Of a stretch of DNA of 64,000 nt, positions 22,129-33,919 are shown piece by piece; the first letter of the stretch is position 1, and each line of letters begins with the position of its first letter. Below the pieces are notes generated by a model. The model had not been told where the DNA came from. It worked only from the letters and a program-made list of their open reading frames with translations, and ran no database searches. The position numbers were made by a program, and so were the translations under genes. This DNA is from Isoetes taiwanensis (Eukaryota; Streptophyta; Lycopodiopsida; Isoetales; Isoetaceae): NCBI GenBank assembly GCA_021234155.1, contig JAJEKV010000003.1, positions 23,842,874 through 23,906,873 on the forward strand, written 5' to 3'.

Positions 22129-24436
22129 AGGATACAACTTTATAAGACAGATCCTTGGACCACGTGGAAACGCACAAATGGTAAGTTGCTTCATATGATT
22201 ATTGTTTATTCTGAAGCAGTGTGTATGTACTCGCCATTGTGAATACTCATTATTATGTAGACCACTAACTATGATAAAAAGTACAGCCATGGGAGAGTTG
22301 ATGCAATGTCATCTAACCTTTGTAAATTAAATTAATTCGCCTTTCCAAAAAGGCGTTCCATGATGAAGCGGTAAATTCATTGCCCATGTCACACCTATTA
22401 AGAATAAACTCTCGTGGCAATTTTCAACCAAAGGTCATAACAATTCAAGTCATTTTTTAATTTTATTAATGGACACAATTTCAAGCCAAGACATAGGAAC
22501 AATTCGTTTAGTTCCCGAAAGTGTGTTTGTTCCATGATGTTCCATGATGAAGGCTTCAACCATAAGGTCATAACAATTCAACTATTAAATGGACAGAATT
22601 TTGAGCCCAAACATAGAAACAAAGCATGGTTTAATTCATTGGTCCCTATACAGAACCTTATCGACAATCCGCCCAACATCATAAAAAAACATAGTATAGT
22701 TTGGTTGATTGATCAGAATGCATGAATAGCATGAACCTTACCGACAACCTGCTCAATGTCATAAGTAATAACTACAGTATTGTTGCTTGTTCTAAACATG
22801 GAAGCAAAGTTACCATGTGATATAGAACTGGCAATGCTACTTTAGAAATCCCATTGGTACCTTGCAAACAACCAGTATGCAAGGATCTGGAGAATGGTTG
22901 CTAAAAGAATCTAGAATGCAGTGTAAATGACAATGGCATTCTTGTGGTCAGTCAGTATATCATCATTGGAGGACGTTATAATTTCGTGAACGGTAGGCAG
23001 TGTCGATTTCAAGGGTTCCATGACATACCTAGACCACAAATCAAATGCGAATGATCTCCTCAAATTGCAATATTAAAAGCTTTTATTAAAAGCTTTTAAA
23101 ATTGTTGTAATCTATTCACCCATTAATGTCCCTTCAAAATCCATCAAGACCTGCTTTTCTATTATTAGGAGGAACCAAATATCAGACATCAAATGAAACA
23201 CATACCTCTGGAATGAGTTTGACTCTTCTACCAACAACGTTTTAAAAAGCACATAATTTTGTTATTGTTGTAATTGCATAACCCTGGATAATAGACACAA
23301 TTCTGTCAGTAACGATAGTATACAACTTCAACATAGAGAATAATACAGACATAACCTATGCAATAACATTGCTAAGATATGGGTATAGTCAAATTTCTAC
23401 CATCATAAAGGTCATTACTACCACCTTATCTTAAGAGGGCTCTTTCGGAGCATTTTGAATTGGAGAGATGATATGTTGTAGGGGAATTTGCTAAGCCCTG
23501 TTCCATGTAAGTACCATAGAGATATCATGGTCATGATCTATAAAGCCCAAAAATAGCTTGTCTTGACATCATATGAATATAAAACCTAATCAACAGCAAC
23601 TAATCACAGATGACCAAATGGTCTAAGAACATCTCAACTGGGCGGCAAAGAAACAATGGTTACTGCACACTGCAAGGCTTTGCATTTCAATTTTGACGGG
23701 TTGTCAATTCTTCCTCGAGGCAACCCTGCAAAAAAAATTTATAGAGGTGTAGATGTGCTCCGCAAGCCAAAGCGCAGAGAGCATCCAAAGTGGATCAAAA
23801 CAACAAAAAGCACGTCTTAGCATTTCAATTTCAACGAAATGTCAATTCTTCTTCGAGGCAACCCTGCATCATGAACATGTCTTCCTGTGTTGCATCATCA
23901 ACGTATCTTAAAAGCAAAGTAAAAAGAATAAACGAAAAATCTTACTAAACACCATAGGGAAGGCATTTAGCTTTTAGGCGGATATATGAGCTGCAATCTA
24001 AGGAAGAGTTTGAGCTACTTAACGTATGCACGACCCTATAATATAAACCATAGCCCAAGAAGGTTAGAAACATACCTAGAAAGCGTGCTAACAACGACAT
24101 CTTCATTGCTGGCATGCTATTATAGTTGAGTCACTGCATAGCATCAGAGCAATGACATAGTACAAATGCAGATAATCATCAGCTCTTTAGCCATCTTTAT
24201 TGTTGGCATGCTATTATAGCTCAATCAATTGCATATTATCGAAAGCAATGACATAGTATTCAAGCAAATCGTCATCGATCTTCGGTAGCCAATCACTTTA
24301 GCCTCAAAAGCTGAAAGTCTCCAAAAGATTCATGGTGCTTGTAAATTTGCCATCAACAATCCAATTATACAATACCCAAAAGTCTGATTTGCACCAACAG
24401 TCCAAAACAATTCTATACAAATCATAAAATTGTGTA
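22126..24436. repeat. Duplicated unit, copy C (full)
   Basis: Repeats copy A from inside the KH exon ('ggatacaactttataagac', donor GTAAGT intact) through to the equivalent of 15905. Unique sequence follows from about 24437. There is no intact gene. Confidence 0.85.
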
Positions 24437-25762
24437 TAAGAACATCCAAACTGTGCATTGCATTGCATCATGATGAACTGCATCCACAACATTGGATTGG
24501 CAAGCACAAAAATATGAGGAACCAATTAGGCCCATCCCCAATGCCTTGGCAAGTATTTCGATTATATCTCGGGCTTGTGTCAAGGGGCATGCTTACATTA
24601 TGTCGGGCCAAAATCATATGGCATGAAAGACATAAAATGCACGCATGTCCACAATGACCATTACATTATTTTACTTGTGGAGCCAAGTAATATATTGCGA
24701 TTGCATTCACACCCAAATGTATTGACAAGATGTATCTGTTGGTGCGGATCGATCACCCGTGGCCACCGCCATTTCAGTGAATCAGCGGCAAGAACACGCC
24801 CTTCCAACACTCTCACTTGGACATATAACTAGCATAACTTCTCCACCGGTTCCGATCATTTTCTTACTGCTGACCGACCGAGACAGACCAGATCATTTTC
24901 AAAGACCGACCGGGCACAGACGGTTTTATCACGCTTTCCTTTGGAAAGACGCTTGCTCAATTTCTTCATTCCATCGGGTCTTACTCTTCCTTCTTCTTTT
25001 TATCAATATCTTCCTTTGGAATAACAAGCAAACTGCACTGCTTACATCATCCTTTTTGTTTTGGAGTTCCCCTATACCACCTTCATAATGTATGCCCATA
25101 GGAGTCTTCAGGCTTCATAGAGGATTCTTCTAGCTCACGTGCAATGCTGCAGATTTCTGAGTGAGTCTGCAATCATGTCATGAGCTTTATTATTCCTCCA
25201 ATCCTTCAACAGTACATGCCAAAAGCAAAAATTTAATCTTGCTTTCCATTTAAAGTAGCCTCTTCAATGAACATATCAAAGGCAAACTGAATACATCATA
25301 GGTGCACCACTCATGGCACCACTCATAGGTGCCCAACCAATTCAAGAAATGGTGGCTCCTGCATAACTGGCCTATGCAGACTGATGCACCACATCAGTGG
25401 TCCACGTTTTGAAGATGCACCCTTTCAGTATAAAATAGTTCACGGGCTTTGCAGCCATTTTTCTGTATGAATTCAACTGCCAAGGAAAGGACCTAAATTA
25501 CCAAGGATTTCTGACGGATTTAAGAGCTACAACCTGCCGTAGTCAAATCTCTGTGCATTATGCTCCACGCCATTTCTTTGAAAAATAGTACCATCTATGA
25601 AACTGCCCCATCTATGGCCGTCTGTGCTGGTATATCCATGGCCGCTGGCTCTGTGCTCCAGCAGATATGATATATTTAGGAGATATGATATATCACTGAT
25701 ATCACTGATATGATATATTTAGGAGATATTTTAAGAAATGGGGATAACTTGGGAATCGGGGT
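24437..25762. other. Upstream region of the Dof-like gene
   Basis: No other gene is recognised. Immediately upstream, the block 'gatatgatatatttaggaga' occurs twice (about 25664 and 25706) with 'tatcactgatatcactga' between the copies, forming an AT-rich array about 60-100 bp before the TATA box. Confidence 0.5.
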
Positions 25763-25770
25763 CTATAAGA
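25763..25770 (+). promoter_or_regulatory. TATA box of the Dof-like gene
   Basis: CTATAAGA lies 46 bp before the ATG at 25816. It falls between the two possible start codons (25738 and 25816), which argues that the downstream ATG is the real one. Confidence 0.55.
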
Positions 25771-25815
25771 CTCCCATTCATTCCACATTTCGCATTACAG
25801 CATTTTCAATTCACG

Positions 25816-26619
25816 ATGGCGGAGCTTGACGACGAAGACTTTATTTTGACTGCGGAGGAATTCAACTATCTGAGGAGCTTGGACCAGAAGGACGCCCTAG
25901 CATCTATTGACGTACTTGATGTCAATGCGTCTGACGAAGACTTATCTGAGGAAGACATAGTTAAGCTTATGGATGAATTAGGTGGCTTATTGGTAGAGGA
26001 CAAAGCGCCATCATTGGATGGCTTGTTTGCAGAAGACCTAGATGAGGACTTTGTCAACTTTTGTCAGTCAATAGAAGAAAATCTCTGCAAAGGAGATAGT
26101 GAAGTTGAAGCAGAAGCCAGTATAGCCATGCATGACTTGGTCAATGCATCAATTGGACTTGGAAGTGAACAGGCAACAGTAAGCACATGGAACACTTGTA
26201 CATATCCGCGTGAATGGCAGCCATGGGAGCAACAAGCAACACAAGGAATGGCAATGAAGAAGAGGAAGATAGTTGCCAACTCGATTCAACTTGGAAGCAG
26301 ACAGGCAACAGCAAGCATGGCAACTATGCCACAAGAAATGACAGCTCCAAGGATGAAGAAGCAGAAGATAGAGATGCCCCATCTTGATTGCCCTCGGTGT
26401 TTCAGTGATAACACACGCTTCGACTACATGAACAATAAGAAGCAAGGCCAACCCAGGTATACGTGCAGAAGCTGCAAGAGGGAGTGGACTGTTGGGGGCA
26501 AACTAAGGGTGTTAGGACCTCGAAAACCTCCACAATCTAGGAAACCTAAAGGCAAGTTTGTTGCTTCCAATGAGAACTTAACATTTGAGAATGTTCAGCC
26601 ACTTGTATATTCATATTGA
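25816..26619 (+). CDS. Dof-like zinc-finger protein
   Basis: An intronless gene of 267 codons. The ATG at 25816 has a good plant context ('acgATGGcg') and follows a TATA box; the in-frame ATG at 25738 would lie upstream of that box. Residues 1-100 are strongly acidic with short leucine-rich helices and could act as an activation region. Two basic patches (MKKRKI, MKKQKI) could be nuclear signals. Near residues 190-235 a C-P-R-C, 21 residues, C-R-S-C arrangement with 'QPRYTC' and 'WTVGGKLR' matches the Dof finger, which binds AAAG sites. The Cys normally following Lys-Phe is Asp, and the basic tail after GGxLR differs from the usual VPVGGG. It ends in TGA-free context at TGA 26617-26619. A truncated second copy lies at 31030. 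No frame damage is seen, so it is probably functional. Confidence 0.8.
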   Translation: MAELDDEDFILTAEEFNYLRSLDQKDALASIDVLDVNASDEDLSEEDIVKLMDELGGLLVEDKAPSLDGLFAEDLDEDFVNFCQSIEENLCKGDSEVEAEASIAMHDLVNASIGLGSEQATVSTWNTCTYPREWQPWEQQATQGMAMKKRKIVANSIQLGSRQATASMATMPQEMTAPRMKKQKIEMPHLDCPRCFSDNTRFDYMNNKKQGQPRYTCRSCKREWTVGGKLRVLGPRKPPQSRKPKGKFVASNENLTFENVQPLVYSY

Positions 26620-27005
26620 GATTGTACTGCCATTTCTATATGGTTATTGAGATTGTACAGCTCCCATTTGGGTTGTAAATACGTGGAGAATTTATAAAGA
26701 TTTTTTGCACTTGATGTCCTTTGTTTGTAAGAATTCATGTCAGTCATCTCCTTTTATTTTGACTACTTGGTTTTTTATCTTTTCATGTCTATGTTATCAG
26801 ATGTAGTATACCTTTTCTAGTATACAGAAAGTTGGTATTGAAGATAATAGAAAGATCTAGTCTAATCATTACATGTGCAAACTTGATATATTTCTAGCAC
26901 TATGCCTATGCGCAATGCATTCTTATGGACCATCAAAATGTAGACTCTAAATCACAGCCTTCTTGCCACACTTACAAATGCTCCTGCTACAAACCAAGCA
27001 TATTA
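26053..27005. repeat. Source segment of the Dof-gene duplication
   Basis: The 3' two-thirds of the Dof-like gene and about 380 bp beyond it recur in direct orientation at about 31030-31970. The copies are nearly identical over the coding part. The 3' part of the segment (about 26790-27480) also occurs inverted at about 32262-32830. Confidence 0.85.
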
Positions 27006-28778
27006 TGTCAAAGGCGGAGTCAGTTCTGCATGTTATAAGAAGTAGGTTAGAAACTTAACACTGCGAGCTGCACTCATCATGGCTTCTAATGCCCGAAATT
27101 AAGTGAGATTAGCATCTTATGTGTGAAGAGCACAAACGTTTTACACTTGAGAAGATCAAGTTACCAGCTAAGGCACAAAGAAATCTCAGTGCAGTTTCTA
27201 ACCACACTTCCTGCTCCATTTAACAATGCCTCTGCAACCAAGCATGTTATATCAAAGGCGGAGTGTGTGTTATAGCAAGTAGCTTAGAAACTTAATAGTG
27301 GGAGCTGCACCGATCATATATGGCTTATTGAATGTAAGGGCGCAAACTGCCTTACACTTTGACAATATCAAGTTACTAGCTATGACATAAAGGAATATCC
27401 ATCTAATTGTCTCAGTAACTTAATGGCAAATACGTGCTGGCAGGTTAGTTATGCATAACAAGAACTTTGAGATTCTGCCCCTAAGCTCAGCTATCAACCC
27501 ACTACATTATTGTATATTAGAGGCTTGCTGCAGGGGATGTCTGATAGGGATGCACTACAAACCTCTGCCTATAGAAAAGAGTAACCCTCTAGATTTTGTT
27601 TGCATGCTAGTTAAGATTAAAGTCCTCAATGTTGTGTGACATAAACACTAACTTGTACTAGCAGAATTCTTGGATGCTGCAGAGCAGCATCACCTGTTGA
27701 ATGCTAGGAAACTTAACAAAGGGTTCTTGATTATGGCTTCTAATGCCTGACATAAAGTTGCCTTATTAAGAGCACAAACTGCCTTACACTTTGAGAACAT
27801 CTACAACATGTGATTCAAGATCAACAAAAAACTTTACTAGAACTCCTTAAGTAGCAGTTCAAGAAAGGAACCTAGAAAGGGATTCTTGTCCTTGATCTAG
27901 TTTAGATAAGTGACTTATTGGAAAGAACACTGATACGAATGTTAAGATTCTTGGAAGTGTATTTGATGCAGAAGACCCATCTGCTACTGCTTGTTCAGAG
28001 GTTCAATAATAGTTGAGATTGCCATGGAGTTTTAGACAAATATGGATCACAGAAACGTGGACCATTTTAACCCAAAAGCTGCCTCACTTCCTATATTTTC
28101 ATGGCACAGCATATTCTATGAAAATCAAGTCTGGTTGCTATTTGGGGGTTATTTGTGGGGTTGTGGAAAACATTTGCATTCTTCTCATGTGATTTGGATG
28201 CTACAAAAATGAAGAAAACAGAGACAACAAGGTGTGAATAAACCAAATAGATGTAATATCACTTCAAACCTTTGTGGGTTGCAGATATACTACACCAGTG
28301 ATTAGCGATTCGCTGCTTAAATAACTTTCTAGCTAGAAAAGCCAGAGCAAGGTGATTCACCGCAATTCACTCACAGATTCCAGTTAAAAAAACTGGAGCA
28401 ACAAATAGACAGCAGACAGTTTATAAGCTTAGCATACTCTGAACGGTAGCAACAAAGATTCTCATGTACTGCTCCAGCAACCACTTCAAACAATCTACTG
28501 CACAGCCGATTCAGAGCTCAGCTGTTTCCACAGACAACCACGATTTCTGCACTGCAGGTTAAACAAACAAGACGAACCAGGCCGTCTATGCCGAAAAAGC
28601 AACTCTGACACCTCTGACACATCGGCTTCTGCTGCTGCATCTCTATTTTTCCCCTTTTATTGCTGTAAGTATCTCCACCAATATTTTAACGCCTCCATTT
28701 CATAGCAATTCAATATTTCATACTTGTTCAACTCCATATACCATATAAACGATTATAAACCCATATGGCATGATACAT
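27006..28778. other. Non-coding region with duplicated blocks
   Basis: No gene is seen. The pair of blocks 'tcaaaggcggagt' at 27008 and 27253 indicates a tandem duplication of about 245 bp. 27530-27680 matches 5486-5720. The remainder has only short frames. Confidence 0.5.
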
Positions 28779-30553
28779 CTACACTTCCCATTCATGCCAT
28801 ATTTCTTCCTTCGATATGCCAAGTATCTGTGTAAGCAACTTCCGCTTCCGTTCTGTCATCGCTTTTGTAAATAAGTCCGCTGCTTGATATGATGTTTCTA
28901 TCTTTGCAATGAGATCTCTTATGAAATGAACACGTAATTCAATATGTTTGGTTCTTTCGTGGTGCACCGGATTCTTTGCTATAGCAATACAGCTTAGGCT
29001 ATCTCAAAAAGTATTGTAGGATTGGATTTGATATACCTATCTATAGTCTTCTCACCCATACAATTTCTTTAGTCGCTAGCGAAGAGGTCGAGTATTCAAA
29101 TTTCTTTCAGCCGAAAGACATAGCAACAGATGATTGTTGCCCAATCTGCATCAGAATATGCAAACAAAACCAAGTTGTCAGAGTTAAAAGTGATTCCATG
29201 GTTTTTCGTGCCTTTTAAGTATCTTAAGATTCGTTTGGCTGCAACCCAATGTCCTCTGCCTAGATTGTTGTTATATCTGCTTAACAAAATACCGCAAAAG
29301 GCAATATCACGGGCGTGTCTTGTTTGCCACATAAAGCGCAACAACCTATGAGCTCCCTGTATGGAATATTTTCCATTTCCTTCTTTTCTTCATCTGAAGA
29401 TGGACATAAATCTGCTGATATTTTATAACCTGCCACAAGCGGTGTATTCACTGGTTTTGAATTTTCTAATCCAAACCTCATTATCATATCATATTTTCAA
29501 TATTTCGAGTCTGACAAAGTCTGAGCATTCTGTTTTCCTTATCTCTACTCATTTCAATTCCCAAGAACTGTTTTAATTCTCCAAGATCTGTCATTTTAAA
29601 TATTTTCTGAAGAATTTGCTTGCATTTATCTAGGCATCTCATGCAATTCGATACCATTATGCAGTCATCTACGTACAAAGCAATAATGCAAAATTTATCC
29701 CTATCTTTGAACATGTACAAATTTCCATCATTGTTGAGTTTCTCAAATCCTTGCTGCCTCAGATATTTATCTATGCACTTATACCACTCCCTAGGTGCTC
29801 GTCTTAAACCATAAACTGCACGTTTTAATTTCTAAACCATGTTACTTCCTTCCCCGAAGCCTGGAGCTTGCTTCATATATATCTCTTCCTGCAAATTTGC
29901 ATTTAGAAATGCAGTTTTCACATCCATATGATGTATGTCAAGTTTGAGTGCATTTGCTAGAGCTAACACAAGTCTAATACTTGTTAATTTGACAATTGGG
30001 GAGTATGTCTCTTCATAATCAATTCCTTTCTTTTGTGAAAAACCCTGAGCAGCCAGTCTAGCTTTATACCTTTTGGTCCCATCAGAATTTGTTTTAATTC
30101 TATAAATCCACTTATTTCCAATCAAATTCTTATCCGTTGGAGATTTTGCTAGCTCATATGTACCTGTTTCTTTAAAGGAATCCATCGCCTTTAGCCATTC
30201 TGACGCTTTTTCTGAGTTCACAGCTTCTTCAAATGATTTCGAAGTATCGGGTTCAAACACAGCCATCAATGATGGAAACCTAACTGGAGGTTTCCCAATT
30301 CTTCTACATTTTCTGTGCCATATCTGCCATACACTTCAGGGTCATAGTCTATACCTGTATCTTTAAGCTTTTATATCTCTGTCTTCCTTTTTCGTTGCCT
30401 AGTCTCTGTGACCGGCACTGCTGATTCTGCTTGTGGCGCCTCACTATCCTCATTATCTGTCACATTGTCTTCATTCTCTTCATCAGAACCAAAGTTAGCA
30501 GTAATATCTAAATTGCCATCATGCACAATGTGTTTTTCTACTTTCTCATGCAC
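28779..30553 (-). pseudogene. Ty1/copia RT-RNase H, copy A
   Basis: The minus-strand 3' half of copia pol. 30371-30553 is the acidic linker before RT. 29832-30269 holds 'LIGNKWIYRIKTNSDGTKRY', 'ETYSPIVKLTSIRLVLALA' and 'HHMDVKTAFLNANLQEEIYM' (first RT Asp). An in-frame TAG follows 'SNMV'. 29484-29720 carries 'IIALYVDDCIMVSN' with the YVDD catalytic pair and 'LGELKQFLGIEM'. 28779-29487 covers RNase H ('YSDADWA', 'RTKHIE') and the C-terminal 'QAADLFTKAM'. Several frameshifts are present. No LTR is attached on the 3' side. Confidence 0.9.
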
Positions 30554-31029
30554 AATGTCCTCTGCCTAGATTGTTGTTATATCTGCTTAACAAAATACCG
30601 CAAAGGCAATATCTGGACGTGTACTGTTTGCCACATAAAGCAGACAACCTATGAGCTCCCTGTATGGAATATTTTCCATTTCCTTCTTTTCTTCATCTGA
30701 AGATGGACATAAATCTGCTGATATTTTATAACCTGCCACAAGCGGTGTTTTCACTGGTTTTGAATTTTCTAATCCAAACCTCATTATCATATTTTCAATA
30801 TTTCGAGTCTGGCAAAGTTTGAGCATTCTGTTTTCCTTATCTCTACTCATTTCAATTCCCAAGAACTGTTTTAATTCTCCAAGATCTGTCATTTTAAATC
30901 TTTTCCGAAGAATTTGCTTGCATTTATCTAGGCATCTCATGCAATTCGATACCATTATGCAGTCATCTACGTACAAAGCAATAATGCAAATAGTGAAGTA
31001 CAATACAATAATGCAAATAATGAAGTGCA
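30554..31029 (-). pseudogene. Ty1/copia RT, copy B (short)
   Basis: A second, partial copy of the RT section equivalent to 29250-29690, in the same orientation and directly next to copy A. It keeps 'IIALYVDDCIMVSN' and 'RELIGCLLYVANSTRPDIAF' in one open frame (30587-31048), so it is less damaged than copy A here. At its high-coordinate end a 22-24 bp block containing 'caataatgcaaatagtgaag' is duplicated and then runs straight into the truncated Dof-like copy. Confidence 0.88.
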
Positions 31030-31596
31030 ATGAACTTTTGTCAGTCAATACAAGAAAATCTCTGCAAAGGAGATAGTGAAGTTGAAGCAGAAGCCAGTAT
31101 AGCCATGCATGACTTGGTCAATGCATCAATTGGACTTGGAAGTGAACAGGCAACAGTAAGCACATGGAACACTTGTACATATCCGCGTGAATGGCAGCCA
31201 TGGGAGCAACAAGCAACACAAGGAATGGCAATGAAGAAGAGGAAGATAGTTGCCAACTCGATTCAACTTGAAAGCAGACAGACAACAGCAAGCATGGCAA
31301 CCATGCCACAAGAAATGACAGCTCCAAGGATGAAGAAGCAGAAGATAGAGATGCCCCATCTTGATTGCCCTCGGTGTTTCAGTGATAACACACGCTTCGA
31401 CTACTTCGACAATAAGAAGCAAGGCCAACCCAGGTATACGTGCAGAAGCTGCAAGAGGGAGTGGACTGTTGGGGGCAAACTAAGGGTGTTAGGACCTCGA
31501 AAGCCTCCACAATCTAGGAAACCTAAAGGCAAGTTTGTTGCTTCCAATGAGAACTTAACATTTGAGAATGTTCAGCCACTTGTATATTCATATTGA
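31030..31596 (+). pseudogene. Truncated copy of the Dof-like gene
   Basis: 188 codons equal the C-terminal part of the gene at 25816, starting at its '[11 protein letters not shown]' segment. The acidic N-terminus, TATA box and original ATG are missing; an ATG now precedes the truncated part by chance ('gcaATGAAC'). The Dof finger is complete (C-P-R-C, 21 residues, C-R-S-C), with only a few substitutions such as M-N to F-D before NKKQGQ. If transcribed it would give a finger without the acidic region. The left border is a direct fusion with copia RT sequence. I call it a pseudogene because the promoter is gone, but the open frame is preserved. Confidence 0.7.
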
Positions 31597-32135
31597 GATT
31601 GTACTGCCATTTCTATATGGTTATTGAGATTGTACAGCTCCCATTTGGGTTGTAAATACGTGGAGAATTTAAAAGATTTTTTGCACTTGATGTCCTTTGT
31701 TTGTTTTTTGCACTTGATGTCCTTTTATTTTGACTACTTGGTCTTTTATCTTTTCACCTCTATGCTATCAGATGTAGTATACCTTTTCTAGTATACAGAA
31801 AGTTGGTATTGAAGATAATAGAAAGATCTAGTCTAATCATTACATGTGCAAACTTGATATATTTCTAGCACTATGCCTATGCGCAATGCATTCTTATGGA
31901 TCATCAAAATGTAGATTCTTGCCACACTTACAAATGCTCCTGCTACAAACCAAGCATATTATGTCAAAAGCATGCATTTTGTGTTGTGTTTTGTGTGTTT
32001 CATCTTACGTTAATCTTGGCATTCATATGCAGCGTATGCAAGAACAATATTAAGTACGAAGAGCATTATGTTGACAGCGTCATCGCAGATGCATTACTTG
32101 AAAGCACACGAGTTAGAGCATCTTCAAGATTTTAG

Positions 32136-32870
32136 GCACCAGTTTAGTTGGACTCCCATGTGTAACATCTCTATATGGGAAGTATACCCCGTGTCATTTC
32201 TCCAGAAAATGGTTTAAGAATATTGCCTGGGACTCATTCAATTAACACGTTGACAACTGAGCTTAGGGGCAGAATCGCAAAGTTCTTATTACGCATAACT
32301 AACTTGCCAGCACATATTTGCCATTAAGCGCACCTAGTTTGCCAATAATCTGATAAATGTGACTCCTAGGAGCAAGGAACAAGTTATACGTTTTTGGAAA
32401 TAAAAGCATCGGTTATTGAGACAACTAGATGGAGATTCCTTTGTGTCAAAGTGTAAGGCAGTTTGTGCTCTTACATTCAATAAGCCATATATGATCGGTG
32501 CATTGCCCATTATTAAGTTTCTAAGCTACTTGTTATAACATGCACTCTGCCTTTGATATAACATGCTTGCTTGTAGAGATAACATGCAAAACTGACTCCA
32601 CCTTTGACATAACATGCGTGGTTTGTAGCATAAGCATTGGTAAGTGTGGCAGGAAGGCTGTGATTTAGAGTCTACATTATTATAGTTCATAAGAATGCAT
32701 CGTGCGCAGGCATAGTGCTAGAAATATACAAGTTTTCACATGTAATGATTAGACTGGATCTTCCTATTATCTTCAGTACCAAGTTTCTATATACTAGGAA
32801 AGATATACTACATCTGATAGCATAGACATGAAAAGATAAAAGATCAAGTAGTCAAAATAAAAGGAAGTGA
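32136..32870. repeat. Inverted duplication of 26.8-27.5 kb
   Basis: Reverse-orientation copies of blocks from the Dof-gene 3' region: 'ggcagaatc' with 'cataactaacttgccagcac' (32265-32320) mirrors 27420-27480, and 'gcatagtgctagaaatatac' (32710-32730) mirrors 26890. The first 100 bp mirrors 7677-7780. No gene is seen between 31597 and 33750. Confidence 0.75.
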
Positions 32871-33750
32871 ATATGTTTGAGCATGATATATTGAGAGGGA
32901 AAGGGACTATAAAAATGGATTCTTATGTATATGATCATCTTTATCTCTATTTTGCATATGAATTCTATTTTAATTCCATAAATTCGAGAGTCTGGGTTGT
33001 CTGGCAGAAATAGACATGCTCGGTTCCCAATACATTATGGAGTTTGTTACTGCCATTAAAACAATCACATGCACCATCATTTGAAAAAGAAATAATCTTT
33101 GCCATAGTAGCTCCAAAGGAATATTTGTTCGAACAGAAACATGGGCACATAAAATTTAGACTTCACAATATTCCTCAAGGGTTGTTTGTTAATGGTCTGA
33201 AAGAACTTACAGCTAACATGCATTCAATCCTATGGAGTAGTTCCATGTGTTGCAAGGTTATTTTGAAGGTGAGTTTGCATGTTAAGTCAGAACAGGTCTT
33301 TGCTAATGTTGCAGGTTAGATGCTTCTGTACCTTCAATTATAGAGCAATCCCATGTGTTTTTCTAGATCAATCCATCTGCTACTGGAGTGGGTTCCATCA
33401 GGAGAAAGAAATGGCATTAAATTCGAAGGTATCCAGTTGCAATGATCATCATACTTATCGTTTCCTTCAGCTTTTAGGTTTAGATCCTACGTTATGTGTT
33501 GTGTTTTGTGTGCTTCACCTTATGTTAGTCTTCACATTCATGTGCAGCGGATAAGTATGAAAAGCATTCTGTTGGCAACGTCACAACGGTATTTCCAGAC
33601 CACCCAAAGAGCAATGTTCACAAGTGAGGCATCAATACAGCTTCTACCTGAGATCAATATCAGTCCTGACCATTCTAATTCGAGGACAACAAACAAATGA
33701 TGGGGCTAACCCAATGCTAGTACTCCATGATCATGGGGCAAAAGATCATG

Positions 33751-33788
33751 ATCCATTGGGCATCCATGATCATGGATGCCCAATGGAT
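33751..33788. repeat. Perfect 38-bp palindrome
   Basis: The half-site atccattgggcatccatga is followed at once by its exact complement, with no spacer. Flanks read 'tccatgatcatgggg', a related smaller palindrome, about 20 bp to the left. It is in non-coding DNA. Confidence 0.95.
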
Positions 33789-33919
33789 TCCCGAACCGAA
33801 CATCCAAGTGAACATCTGTCTAAATTTTGTTATACCCTTGTTATATAAACTCACATTTGTACTTAGCCCCCCTACAAGGGCCATCCATATGAAGAATTGA
33901 ATCTTCTTGGAGCTGATGG

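Noticed and set aside
26064-26451. Minus-strand hydrophobic frames opposite the Dof-like gene
   Set aside because: They mirror the coding strand, appear identically opposite the truncated copy, and have no motif or promoter.
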